From the NCBI GenBank assembly GCA_021737645.1, contig JAIPDO010000016.1:1-64000 (forward strand): a DNA stretch of 64,000 bases, given 5' to 3'. Source of the stretch: Desulfarculaceae bacterium. Its GTDB lineage: Bacteria; Desulfobacterota; Desulfarculia; Desulfarculales; Desulfarculaceae. The notes beneath the pieces were generated by a model. The model made no database searches and was not told the origin of the DNA. It saw nothing but the letters and a program-made list of their open reading frames with translations. Below are positions 27,387 through 36,975 of the stretch, piece by piece (position 1 is the first letter of the stretch; each line of letters begins with the position of its first letter). The position numbers and the translations under genes were made by a program.

Positions 27387-28423
27387 TTGATCCTTTGATC
27401 GTCCCTGAAAAGATGGGGCCTGGCTCGTGACGGGTCCAGGGATATCTCCGAACCCATCTCGGCGCTGAAGTCCGCCGGGGCGGTGGCGGTGAAGCGCGCC
27501 TCGCCGGAGCGCAGGTGCAACACGCTCTGCCCGCCCACCCGCTCCACCAGTTCCAGGCGGCCGTGCAAGAGGCCTTCGCCGGGAGTCAATTCCTCGGGCC
27601 TGAGCCCCAGCACCGCCGGGCCGGGGGTCACATCCTCCACCGGCAGGCTGAACCGGGGATCGCGGCAGACGAAGCTGCCTTCCTCCACCGACCCCTCGAA
27701 AAAATTCATGGGCGGGAATCCCAGGAACCCGGCCACGAAGCGGTTGACCGGACGCTGGTAGATTTCGCGCGGCCCGCCCACCTGCTGCACCCGGCCCTGG
27801 TGCAGCACCGCGATGACCTGGCCCAGGGTCAGGGCCTCGGTCTGGTCGTGGGTCACATAGAGCATGGTGGTGCCCAGCTTGCGGTGCAGGGCGGCCAGCT
27901 CCAGGCGCATCTCCCCGCGCAGTTGGGCGTCCAGATTGGACAGGGGCTCGTCAAAAAGAAACAGGCGCGGCTCGCGCACGATGGCCCGGCCGATGGCCAC
28001 CCGCTGGCGCTGGCCTCCGCTGAGTTGGCCCGGCTTTTTTTTGAGCAGCCCCGCGATGCCCAACAATTCCGCCGCCTCGTTTACCTTGCGCTGAATCTCG
28101 CTCTTGTCTTCGTGGGCCATGCGCAGGGGAAAGGCCAGGTTGCCGAACACGTCCAAATGGGGATACAGGGCGTAGCTCTGAAAGACCATGGCCACGTCGC
28201 GCTGCTTGGGGGCCAGCCCGGCCAGATCCTGGCCGCCCAGGACGATGCTCCCCTGGTCCGGCTCCTCCAGCCCGGCCACCAGGCGCAGGATGGTGCTCTT
28301 GCCGCAGCCGCTGGGCCCCAGCAGCACGGCCAGTTGCCCCTGCTCCACGCTGAGGCCCACCCCGTCCAGCACCTTTTCCGGGCCAAATGACTTATGCAGA
28401 TTTTTCAGAACCAGGCCGCTCAT
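27383..28423 (-). CDS. ABC transporter ATP-binding protein (MalK/UgpC type)
   Basis: LLGPSGCGKSTILRLVAGLEEPDQGSIVLGG, QLSGGQRQRVAIGRAIVREPRLFLFDEPLSNLDAQLRGEMR, C-terminal TOBE-like region. Confidence 0.95.
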   Translation of the reverse strand: MSGLVLKNLHKSFGPEKVLDGVGLSVEQGQLAVLLGPSGCGKSTILRLVAGLEEPDQGSIVLGGQDLAGLAPKQRDVAMVFQSYALYPHLDVFGNLAFPLRMAHEDKSEIQRKVNEAAELLGIAGLLKKKPGQLSGGQRQRVAIGRAIVREPRLFLFDEPLSNLDAQLRGEMRLELAALHRKLGTTMLYVTHDQTEALTLGQVIAVLHQGRVQQVGGPREIYQRPVNRFVAGFLGFPPMNFFEGSVEEGSFVCRDPRFSLPVEDVTPGPAVLGLRPEELTPGEGLLHGRLELVERVGGQSVLHLRSGEARFTATAPADFSAEMGSEISLDPSRARPHLFRDDQRIN

Positions 28424-28427
28424 GCGC

Positions 28428-29246
28428 TTATCCCTTTATGGCCCCGGCGCTCAGGCCGCTGACGATGCGCCGCTGGAAGATGAACACCAACGCCACCAAG
28501 GGGCCGGTGGCCACGGTGGAGGCGGCGGCAATCTCCCCCCAGGGCATGGTGAACTGGCCCTGGAACAGGGCGATGCCCACCGGCAGGGTCTGCACCGCCC
28601 GGCGGGTCATGATGAGAAGGGCGAAGAAAAATTCGTTCCAGGCGTAGATGAACACCAGGATAGCCGCAGTAAACACCCCCGGCCCAGCCAGGGGGAGGAT
28701 CACTCGCACCAGGGCTCCCAGGCGGCCGCAGCCGTCCAGCATGGCCGCCTCTTCCAACTCACGGGGCAGCTCGCTGAAGTAGCTGGTGAGGATCCACACC
28801 GCCAGGGGCAGGGTAAGGGTGACGTAGGGGATGATCAACCCCTGGTAGGTGCCCAGCCAACCCACGCTTTGCAAGATGCGCCATATCGGCCCAGCCAACG
28901 ATATCTGGGGAAACATGCTCACCAACAAGAGCGCACCCATAAGCCAGGGCCGCCCCGGCACCCGGAGCCGGGCCAAGGCGTAGGCCGCGCCCACCCCCAG
29001 GCACAGGGTGCACAGCGTGGTTCCTCCGGCCACGATGAGGCTGTTGAGCACGAAATGCATGAGCCCGTAGCGCGTAAGGGCCGAGCGATAGAACTCAAGC
29101 GAGCCGCTTGGCCAGGGTATGGGGGGGATTGCCGTGACTTCCAACTGGGTCTTGAAGCTGGTGAGCACCAGCCAGGCGAAGGGGGCCAGGGCCAGCAGGC
29201 AAAACGCCGCCGCGCCCAGCACGGCTATGAGGCGCCCCCGCTTCAC
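28428..29246 (-). CDS. Carbohydrate ABC transporter permease (MalG/UgpE type)
   Basis: TM segments; YFSELPRELEEAAMLDGCGRLGALVRVILPLAGPGVFTAAILVFIYAWNEFFFALLI (EAA motif). Confidence 0.93.
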   Translation of the reverse strand: MKRGRLIAVLGAAAFCLLALAPFAWLVLTSFKTQLEVTAIPPIPWPSGSLEFYRSALTRYGLMHFVLNSLIVAGGTTLCTLCLGVGAAYALARLRVPGRPWLMGALLLVSMFPQISLAGPIWRILQSVGWLGTYQGLIIPYVTLTLPLAVWILTSYFSELPRELEEAAMLDGCGRLGALVRVILPLAGPGVFTAAILVFIYAWNEFFFALLIMTRRAVQTLPVGIALFQGQFTMPWGEIAAASTVATGPLVALVFIFQRRIVSGLSAGAIKG

Positions 29247-30148
29247 CGGGCGTCCCCGCGCAGCAGCCGCCGCCCCACCAGGCGCAGATATATAAGCGAC
29301 ACGGCCAGCACCATGACGAAGACCATGACGCTCACCGCCGAACCGTAGCCCATGAAGCCCTCGGCGAACATCTTTTTGTAGCCGTAGAACTGGAGCACGT
29401 TGGTGGCGTTGGCCGGGCCGCCCTGGGTCATCACATACACCAGATCAAAGACGCGAAAGGCGTCCATGGTGCGAAACACCAGGGCCACGGCCAAAGCGGG
29501 CAGCACCAGGGGCAAGGTGAGGTGGCGAAAACGCTGCCAGGGACCGGCCCCGTCCAATGCCGCCGCCTCGTTCAGCTCCCTTGGTATGGTCTGCAACCCG
29601 GCCAACACGATCAGGGCGGCAAAGGCGCTGGTCTTCCACACATCGGCGCTGATCACCGCGGCCAGGGCCCAGCCCGGCTCGGCCAGCCAGGCCCGGTAGG
29701 AACCCACCTGATCGCCGAAGATCAGCCAGTTGAGCAGGCCGTAGCGGTCGTTGAGGATAAAGCGCCACATCTGGCTGGCCACCACGGTGGGAATGGCCCA
29801 AGGCACCAGCACCGCCGCCCGCACCAGCCCTCGCCCCCGAAAGCTCTTGTCCAGGGCCAGAGCCATGAGGGTGCCCAGGGCCACCTCGCAAAGAGTGCTG
29901 ACGGCCACAAACACCAGGGTGATCCCGGCCGAGGAGCGGGCCGCTGGCTCGCTCAAGAGTCTGGCGTAGTTGCCCAGGCCGATGAAAGGCTCGCCCAAGC
30001 CGGGCAGGCCCAGCACGATGCGGTGCAGGCTGAGCACCATGGAATAGATGATGGGCCAAAAAGCGAAAGCGCAAACCGCGGCCAGGCAGGGTAAAAGCAG
30101 GCCCCAGGCCAGGAACTTTTCGCCGCGCCTTGGGACCATGACGGCCAT
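29243..30148 (-). CDS. Carbohydrate ABC transporter permease (MalF/UgpA type)
   Basis: TIPRELNEAAALDGAGPWQRFRHLTLPLVLPALAVALVFRTMDAFRVFDLVYVMTQGGPANATNVLQFYGYKKMF. Confidence 0.93.
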   Translation of the reverse strand: MAVMVPRRGEKFLAWGLLLPCLAAVCAFAFWPIIYSMVLSLHRIVLGLPGLGEPFIGLGNYARLLSEPAARSSAGITLVFVAVSTLCEVALGTLMALALDKSFRGRGLVRAAVLVPWAIPTVVASQMWRFILNDRYGLLNWLIFGDQVGSYRAWLAEPGWALAAVISADVWKTSAFAALIVLAGLQTIPRELNEAAALDGAGPWQRFRHLTLPLVLPALAVALVFRTMDAFRVFDLVYVMTQGGPANATNVLQFYGYKKMFAEGFMGYGSAVSVMVFVMVLAVSLIYLRLVGRRLLRGDAR

Positions 30149-30151
30149 GGC

Positions 30152-31438
30152 CTACTGCCCCCCGGCCAGCCCCAACAGGCGGTCGATGTCTTGCGCGGCG
30201 CGGCCGGCCAGCTCGGGCAGGTCGCTGTCCCGGTCGCTGATGGCGCGGTGGAAGTAGACCTGCATCACCTCGCTCACCGCCGGGTACAACGGGGTGCGGG
30301 GGCGGGGGCGGGCACCGTCCAGGACCGGCAGCAGCTTGGCGAAGTGCGGGCGGGACTTGAGCACCCATGGATCTTGGTACAGGGCCGCGCGGGTGGGGGC
30401 CAGGCCTTCCTCCAAAACCAGGCGGCGCTGCACCGTCTCGCTGGTGAGAAACTTGATCAGCTCCAGAGCTTGGGTGGGCTTGGTGGAATAGGCGCTGAGC
30501 CCCACCTGCCAACCGCCCAGGCAACTGGCGCCTTGGCCTCCGCTGAAGCGGGGCAGCGGGGCCAGGCCCACCTTGCCCGCCACCTGGGAGCGTTGGGCGT
30601 CGTTAAGGATGGGCCAGGCATAGAACCAGTTGCGCAGAAAGATGGCCCCGCCCTGGGCGAACAGGCTCAGGCTCTCGGGCTCTTGATAGGCCAGCACCCC
30701 GCGCGGAGCCACCCCGCCGATGAGGGCGTCGCGCACGAAGCGCACCGCCTTGATCGCGGCGGGCCGGTCCAGCAGACACCGCTTGCCCTGGTCCCCTAGG
30801 GCCCGGCCACGGGCTGACCAGATGAACTCCAGCATGTCGCAGACCAGGCCCTCGTACTGCTTGAACTGGCCCGAGTAACCGGCCATGTCGCCTTTTTCCT
30901 GGGCCAGGATCAGCTTGGCCTGGCTCACCAGCTGGGGCCAGGTAGTAGGAACGGGCAAGCGGTAGCGATCCAAAAGGTCGCGGCGGTAATAGAGCACTCC
31001 TGCGTTGAGGTACAGGGGCGCGCCGTAGACCCGGCCCCTCCAGGACGCGGCCTTGATGGCGGCGGGTATGAACAGCTCCCGCTGCTCGGGGCCGAAGAGT
31101 TGATCCAGGGGGAGGGCCCATCCCGCGCTGGCGAACTCCGGCGGCCAAACCACGTCCATCAAAAAGACGTCCACCTCGCTGGAGCGGTTCTTGAGCTTCT
31201 GGCTGAGCAGGTCGTGATAGCTGGTGGAAGAGTGGGGTCCGATCTCCAGGGCCACCTTGAGCGGCGGATGCAGCTTTTCGAACTGGTCGGCCAAACGCCG
31301 CCACAGGCCGGGGTTGTTGAACTTCCAGGCCACCAGGCGAATGGTGTTGGGGTCGTCGGCCTTTTGGTCGCATCCCGCCGAACCCAAGGCGATAAACAGG
31401 GCCAAGCCCAGGGCGGCTATGGTCTTGAAAGTTGCCAC
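30152..31438 (-). CDS. Extracellular solute-binding protein family 1, predicted lipoprotein
   Basis: VATFKTIAALGLALFIALGSAGCDQ lipobox (GTG start at 31438; ORF extends to 31537); family-1 SBP features GDMAGYSGQFKQYEGLVCDMLEFIWS, EPESLSLFAQGGAIFLRNWFYAWPIL. Confidence 0.85.
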   Translation of the reverse strand: MATFKTIAALGLALFIALGSAGCDQKADDPNTIRLVAWKFNNPGLWRRLADQFEKLHPPLKVALEIGPHSSTSYHDLLSQKLKNRSSEVDVFLMDVVWPPEFASAGWALPLDQLFGPEQRELFIPAAIKAASWRGRVYGAPLYLNAGVLYYRRDLLDRYRLPVPTTWPQLVSQAKLILAQEKGDMAGYSGQFKQYEGLVCDMLEFIWSARGRALGDQGKRCLLDRPAAIKAVRFVRDALIGGVAPRGVLAYQEPESLSLFAQGGAIFLRNWFYAWPILNDAQRSQVAGKVGLAPLPRFSGGQGASCLGGWQVGLSAYSTKPTQALELIKFLTSETVQRRLVLEEGLAPTRAALYQDPWVLKSRPHFAKLLPVLDGARPRPRTPLYPAVSEVMQVYFHRAISDRDSDLPELAGRAAQDIDRLLGLAGGQ

Positions 31439-31563
31439 GGCTTCACTATAGCAAGGCCGCAGGGCGGGCACAAACCAACTCTGGACCGCCCCGGCGGGAA
31501 ACGTTAAGATGAGCCGCCCCACTGAACAAGTCCGCACGCGATCAAAATTTTAGGGAGCAACAG

Positions 31564-31893
31564 ATGACCCCCAGCACGGTGCAAGAGGTCTTTGACAGCA
31601 TGGCCGGGGCCTTCCGCCCCCACAAGGCCGAGGGCGTGGAGATGGTCTACCAGTTCCACATCACCGGCGATGAATCCGGCGACTGGATGGTGAGCATCGC
31701 CGGCGGCCATTGCGCGGTGAGTCCCGGCACCCACCCCGACCCCACCGCCACCCTGACGCTCAGCGACAAAAACTGGCTCAAGCTGGTGGCGGGCAAGCTC
31801 AACCCGGCCATGGCCTTGATGACCGGGAAGCTGAAGGTTGGCGGCGATCTTATGGCCGCGCAGAAGTTGGGTTCCCTGTTCAAACTTGGTTAG
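31564..31893 (+). CDS. SCP2 sterol-binding domain protein
   Basis: DSMAGAFRPHKAEGVEMVYQFHITGDESGDWMVSIAGGHCAVSPGTHPDPTATLTLSDKNWLKLVAGKLNPAMALMTGKLKVGGDLMAAQKLGSLF. Confidence 0.9.
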   Translation: MTPSTVQEVFDSMAGAFRPHKAEGVEMVYQFHITGDESGDWMVSIAGGHCAVSPGTHPDPTATLTLSDKNWLKLVAGKLNPAMALMTGKLKVGGDLMAAQKLGSLFKLG

Positions 31894-31921
31894 GCGGCGG
31901 CTTCGCCAGGCTCCGCCATAC

Positions 31922-32001
31922 TGCGTTGCCGGCATCGCTCGTTTCCTCGGCGTATAAGACATACGCCTGTGGAACTCGCTCGCCGGACGCCTTGTCTGAC
32001 A
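31922..32001 (+). repeat. Dispersed palindromic intergenic repeat, copy 1
   Basis: GTTGCCGGCATCGCTCG...CTCGGCGTATaagacATACGCC...CTCGCCGGACGCCTTG; matches reverse complement of 51930-52003. Confidence 0.8.
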
Positions 32002-32086
32002 AAGCCTGGCTGTGCCGCTAAAGATAGTTTTCCTAACTGGTGGGAAATGTAGGGGCGGGGTTTATCCTCGCCCTTCATTTTCTCTT

Positions 32087-35000
32087 TTATACCATTTCCG
32101 TCTTCAGGGCGGCCTTCTGCTCTTTGCGCCGGGCCCGGCGGGCCATCCAGCCCTCCAGCAGATCCCACATCACCGGCACCACCACCAGGGTGAGGAAGGT
32201 GGCGGTGCATAGGCCGGTGACGAAGGTGCTGGCCATGGTGCCCCACACCAGGCTGTACTCCGGGAAGCCCACCGCCATGGGCAAAAGACCCAGGGTGGTG
32301 GTGACCGTGGTCAGGAGAATGGGCCGCAGGCGAATGTTCACCGCCTGCAAAAGGGCCTGGCGGCGCTCCAGCCCGGAGCGCAGGCGGCGGTTGAGGAAGT
32401 CGATCAGCACAAGGGCGTCGTTGACCACCACCCCGGCCACTCCTACCGTGGCTATGAAGGAGTTGACCGTGAACAGGGTCTGGGTGAAAAACTTGCCGTA
32501 GATCACCCCAATCAGGGCGAAGCTCACCGCGCTGAGGATGATGATCGGCTGGAGGTAGCTTTTGAACTGGGTGGCCAGGATCACGTAGATGATCAGCAGG
32601 GCGATACCGAAGGCGTAAATCAGCGATTGGAAGGAGCGGCGGGTGGACTCGAACTCCCCGGCAAAGGCCAGGGTGGCTCCAGGGTAATTGGAAGCGATTT
32701 TCTGGTAACGGCGGCGCAGGTCCTCCACCACCGCCGGAGTGGACAGCGGCGCGCCGGGGCGCAGATTGCCGGTGATGGTTATGGCCCGCTGGCCCTGGAA
32801 GCGGTTTAGCTGGCCCCGCTCCTGGTACACCTTGGCCTCGGTGAGGTCGCCCAGTCGCACCGGCCCGGAGGGGTGCTCCAGCAGGGGGATGGTCAGGGCC
32901 TGCTCCGGGGTGGTGACATAGGACGGGTCCATCTTCACCTTGAGGTCCACGTCCTCGTCCACCAGGCGGTACTTGCCCACGTAGCGTCCATTGAGCACCG
33001 ACGCGGCCAGGGCCACCACCTGGGCCGGGGTGGCCATGTATTCGGCCGCCCGCTCGGGCACCACCCGGTAGCGGAACACCCGGCTGGGCTGGCCCAGGTT
33101 GTCGGCCACGTCCATGACCGAGGCCTTTAGCTCCGGTTCGCTGGTGAGCAGGCGCTTCACCTCCCGGGACAGGGCGGCCACTGTATTGGGGTTGGAGCCC
33201 ACCACCCGTATGTTGATGTCCTTGCCCGCCGGAGGAGAATCCTTTTCCGGCCGCACGGTCAGATGCACCCCACCGGTCTCCATCTCCCTGAGCTGTTCGC
33301 GCACCCAGGGAAGATGGCGCATGGGGTCGTTGCCCACGTTTTCAGCAAAGTGACGATCCTCCTTGGCGGGCAGGGTCACCGCGACATGCCCCAGGTTGGA
33401 GCCGAACACCGGTTCGTAGTCCTCGGTGAGGTAGAAACCGGCCAGCCCAGCCGCGCTGCGGGCCATGCCCGGCCCCTGGTCCATGATTTTTTTGGAGATG
33501 CGCTTGATGATCCGGTTGGTCTCTTCTATGGGCGCGGTTATGGGCGCCTCCACCTGCACGTAGTACAGGGAATAGTCGTCCGGGAAAAACTTCACCTTGA
33601 TCAGCTGGGCCACTCCGCTGGCGCTGATGCCCGCGATGGCCAAGGCGCTCAATAACAGCCCTCCCACCATCCACATGGTGAGCCAACGGTGACGCAACCC
33701 CCAGCCCAGCATGCGCATGACCCCCGCCCGGATGCGGCCCATCACCCAGCCTTCGCCGGTGAAGTCCAGGGAGCTTTCGTCGATGCGAGACTTGACTTTT
33801 TTGGGGCCCCAGTCCCTGAAGTGCAGGGGCAGGATGAACAGGCACTCCACCACGCTGGCCGCCAGGGCAAAGGACACCGCCTTGGGTATCAGGGAGAAAA
33901 ACTCGCCGGTGGAGCCGGTCATGATGAGCATGGGCATGAAGGCGGCCACGGTGGTGCTGGTGGCGCTTATCACCGGCCAGAACACCTCGCTGGTGCCGTT
34001 TATCACCGCCTGGTCAATGGACTCGCCCTCTTGGTAGTGGCGATAGATGTTCTCCACCACCACGATGGCGTCGTCTACGATGATGCCGCTGACCAAGACG
34101 AAGCAGAACAGGGTGATCTCGTTCAAGGAGTTGCCGGTGACCCACATGAAAAACATGGTGAGCAAAAAGGAGAAGGGAATGCCCACCGTGGTTATCAGGG
34201 CGTTTCTAAAACCCATGAAATAGGCGATAACCGCGCACACCAACAACACGCCCACCAAAAGGTTGCGGCCCATGGTGTTCATGGCGTCGGCGATCTTCAC
34301 CGTGGAGTCCTGGGTGAGCACCAGCTCGACCCCCTCCCGGGCCATGATTGGCTCGAAGGTCTTAACCACCTTCTGCACTTCGTCCACGATGCTCAGCGCG
34401 TTGCCGTCGCGGGTCTTGATCACCGCCAGGTTCACGCAGTCCTGGCCGTTGACCGAGCTGAGCACGTAGGCGTCGCGGTAGTCCAGGCGGGCCTCGCTAG
34501 CCAAATCGCTCAGGCGCACGAAGCTGCCGTCGGCGTCGGTGCGCACGATGGTGGCCAGCACCTGGGACCGGCTGCGGTAGCGCTCGTCGGCCTTGATGAC
34601 GAATTCGCCGCCGGGGGTGGTGAAGTCGCCCGCCGGAATAGAGATGCCCGCGTTGCCCAGGGCGTTCGCCACCTGGTTGAAGGTGACGCCGTGGCGGCTG
34701 AGCTTGGCCGGGTCCAGCATCACGTGGAACTCGCGGGTCAACTCGCCCTGGAGCTTCACCTCCTTTACGCCGGGTATCTGGCGCAGGGCGATCTTCATCT
34801 GCTTGGCCATGAGGGTGAGCGCCCGGTTGGAGCGGTCCCCCACCAGGTTCACGCTCACCGCAGGCAGCCAATCGTTCACGTCCAGGTCGTTGAAGACCGG
34901 CGGGTCCACCTCCGGCGGCAGCTCGTCCAGGATGCCCAGCACCTTGAAGCGCAGGTCGTCGTAGCTCCTTTGATAGTCGGTGTCGTCGATGAACTTGATG

Positions 35001-35278
35001 ACCACGCTGGAGCGTTGCCGGTAGCTGGAGCTGCGCACGAACTCCACGTTTTGCAAATCGTCCAGGGCGTCTTCTATCTCGCGGGTGACCAGGGCCTCCA
35101 CCTCTTGGGGGGAGGCTCCGGGGTAGATGGTGTTGATGAACACCTTGCCCAGGCGCACGTTGGGGTAGCGCTCCACCGGCATGCTCAGCAGGGCGAAGGC
35201 CCCGGCCACCATGAGGATGACGAACAGAAGGTTGACCAGAACCGTTTCGGTCAAGGTGAAGCGGATTAGGCTCTTCAT
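32087..35278 (-). CDS. Efflux RND transporter permease (AcrB/HAE1-like)
   Basis: 1063 aa; TETVLVNLLFVILMVAGAFALLSMPVERYPNV, DDLQNVEFVRSSSYRQRSSVVIKF, GIIVDDAIVVVENIYRHYQEG, GVAGVVVNDALVLIDFLNRR. Confidence 0.94.
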   Translation of the reverse strand: MKSLIRFTLTETVLVNLLFVILMVAGAFALLSMPVERYPNVRLGKVFINTIYPGASPQEVEALVTREIEDALDDLQNVEFVRSSSYRQRSSVVIKFIDDTDYQRSYDDLRFKVLGILDELPPEVDPPVFNDLDVNDWLPAVSVNLVGDRSNRALTLMAKQMKIALRQIPGVKEVKLQGELTREFHVMLDPAKLSRHGVTFNQVANALGNAGISIPAGDFTTPGGEFVIKADERYRSRSQVLATIVRTDADGSFVRLSDLASEARLDYRDAYVLSSVNGQDCVNLAVIKTRDGNALSIVDEVQKVVKTFEPIMAREGVELVLTQDSTVKIADAMNTMGRNLLVGVLLVCAVIAYFMGFRNALITTVGIPFSFLLTMFFMWVTGNSLNEITLFCFVLVSGIIVDDAIVVVENIYRHYQEGESIDQAVINGTSEVFWPVISATSTTVAAFMPMLIMTGSTGEFFSLIPKAVSFALAASVVECLFILPLHFRDWGPKKVKSRIDESSLDFTGEGWVMGRIRAGVMRMLGWGLRHRWLTMWMVGGLLLSALAIAGISASGVAQLIKVKFFPDDYSLYYVQVEAPITAPIEETNRIIKRISKKIMDQGPGMARSAAGLAGFYLTEDYEPVFGSNLGHVAVTLPAKEDRHFAENVGNDPMRHLPWVREQLREMETGGVHLTVRPEKDSPPAGKDINIRVVGSNPNTVAALSREVKRLLTSEPELKASVMDVADNLGQPSRVFRYRVVPERAAEYMATPAQVVALAASVLNGRYVGKYRLVDEDVDLKVKMDPSYVTTPEQALTIPLLEHPSGPVRLGDLTEAKVYQERGQLNRFQGQRAITITGNLRPGAPLSTPAVVEDLRRRYQKIASNYPGATLAFAGEFESTRRSFQSLIYAFGIALLIIYVILATQFKSYLQPIIILSAVSFALIGVIYGKFFTQTLFTVNSFIATVGVAGVVVNDALVLIDFLNRRLRSGLERRQALLQAVNIRLRPILLTTVTTTLGLLPMAVGFPEYSLVWGTMASTFVTGLCTATFLTLVVVPVMWDLLEGWMARRARRKEQKAALKTEMV

Positions 35279-35293
35279 GGCGGAGCTTCCAGC

Positions 35294-36313
35294 CTAACGG
35301 TTAAGAAGGAACTTCTGGCCTGGCTTGATCTGGGGGCTGCTGACCCTGAGGGCGCCCCCCGGGCCGGGGCCCAACACCACCACGCGCAAGGACTTGCCGT
35401 CCACGCGGGTGACCCAGTTTTCCTGGTAGCGCTCGGTAACCGCCCCGGCGGGCAGCAGCACCGCGCCCGAAGGGTCCGGGGCGGTGAGGGTAAGCTCCAC
35501 CCTTAGGCCGCCGCGCTTGTAGCTGACCTCAGGCCCCAGCTCCAACTCCACGGCTATCTTGCGGGTGGCCGGGTCAAAGGCCGGGGACAGGCGCTCCACC
35601 TTGGCGGGCACGCTCACCCCCAGATGGGGCAGGCTCACCTTGATCTGCTTGGCCTGTCTGGCCAGGATGGCGAACTCGTCGGGGCTCAGCGCCAGGGGCA
35701 CCAGCAGGGTGCGGAAGTCGCCCAGCAGGGCCACCTGGCCGCCGGCGGCCACCCAGGAGCCCGGCTCCACCCGGCGCTCGATGACCCGCCAGCCCGGCGG
35801 GGCCTTTATCACGTGGCGCGACAGGCGCTCGCCCAGGATAGCGGCCTGGGTTTTCAATGCCTCCAGTTGCAGGCGGGCCTGGGTAAGCTCCTCGTCCAGG
35901 CGATCCAGCTTGGAGGGGGCTTCACTGCCGCGCTTGACCAGATTGCGGTAGCGCTGGGCGTCCTTGTCCAGAAAGGCCACCCGGCTCACCAGGCGCTTTT
36001 GCTCCACTTGGTTGGACTTTAGATCCAGGCGGGTGAAGGTGTCGTCCAGCACCGCAAACACCCCCTTGGAGCCGATGGTGCCGCCCACGTCGTAGTTGAC
36101 CTTTTGGCAGCGCCCGGCCACCTCGCTCACCAGACGCAGCTTGGCCCTGGCCCTGGTGAAGCCGCTGAACACCAGGGGCCGGGTGGCCGCCAGGGCCTGA
36201 ACAATTCGCGCGCCTTCCGGAGCCTTGTCCGCGGCGGGCGGGGCTGCCCCGGCGGGCAGGGCCAGGCCGAGGCACAACGACAAAATCACAAAAAACGAAC
36301 CCAAGGGGGGCAA
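35294..36313 (-). CDS. Efflux RND transporter periplasmic adaptor subunit (HlyD-like)
   Basis: Signal peptide; coiled coil and lipoyl-like halves (KVNYDVGGTIGSKGVFAVLDDTF; HVIKAPPGWRVIERRVEPGSWVAAGGQVALLGDF). Confidence 0.87.
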   Translation of the reverse strand: MPPLGSFFVILSLCLGLALPAGAAPPAADKAPEGARIVQALAATRPLVFSGFTRARAKLRLVSEVAGRCQKVNYDVGGTIGSKGVFAVLDDTFTRLDLKSNQVEQKRLVSRVAFLDKDAQRYRNLVKRGSEAPSKLDRLDEELTQARLQLEALKTQAAILGERLSRHVIKAPPGWRVIERRVEPGSWVAAGGQVALLGDFRTLLVPLALSPDEFAILARQAKQIKVSLPHLGVSVPAKVERLSPAFDPATRKIAVELELGPEVSYKRGGLRVELTLTAPDPSGAVLLPAGAVTERYQENWVTRVDGKSLRVVVLGPGPGGALRVSSPQIKPGQKFLLNR

Positions 36314-36391
36314 GGGTAACCTCCCAGGCTGAAGTGAAAACCTAATAGCGTCGCCCGGCGCAACGGCCAGGGGGATTATAACCCAAGTCGC

Positions 36392-36823
36392 CTAGCCCAT
36401 GGGCCAGAGCAACAGGCCGGTGCCTTGGTCGAAGCCGCGTTCAAAGGGCTTGTCAGTTTGGTACTCAACCAGCATAACCTCGCAGGAGAAAACCTCGCTA
36501 CCCGGAGCCAGGTGGCCTCCCCACAGATGCCCCTGTTCGTCGCCCAGGGAAACGTGGGCGTGCACAAAGGGGCGTCCTTCCTTGAGGGAGACATCGCCCA
36601 ACAGGGAAACGATCTCCAGGGGATGCTCCAGGGTGAGATATTCATATTCGCGGTTTTTCTGGCTGTAAAAACCCAGGACGGCCTTGGTGAGGGCGCCTAT
36701 GGCCCGCACCTCGCCCGCGGTGATGTTTTCCCTGGCGCACAATTCCGTGAGGGCCTCCAGCAGGTCCGCTCCCTGGGGCAGGCGGCCCATGAGCCGCCGT
36801 CCTGCGGTTACTTCCCTAAGCAA
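36392..36823 (-). CDS. PPC/DUF296 domain protein
   Basis: LCARENITAGEVRAIGALTKAVLGFYSQKNREYEYLTLEHPLEIVSLLGDVSLKEGRPFVHAHVSLGDEQGHLWGGHLAPGSEVFSCEVMLVEY. Confidence 0.88.
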   Translation of the reverse strand: MLREVTAGRRLMGRLPQGADLLEALTELCARENITAGEVRAIGALTKAVLGFYSQKNREYEYLTLEHPLEIVSLLGDVSLKEGRPFVHAHVSLGDEQGHLWGGHLAPGSEVFSCEVMLVEYQTDKPFERGFDQGTGLLLWPMG

Positions 36824-36975
36824 GGCCTCCTCCTTTCAGGTGGTTTGGCGCAACCGGGGCAAGGCATACCCCCTCACTTTATATATGTGGCCTCTCCCAG
36901 GCAAGGGCGGTGGACAACAAGCCTTCCATGGTCCACAATTTGGGGCAGCCTGCTTCTGGGCCTTGGAGGTTATTT

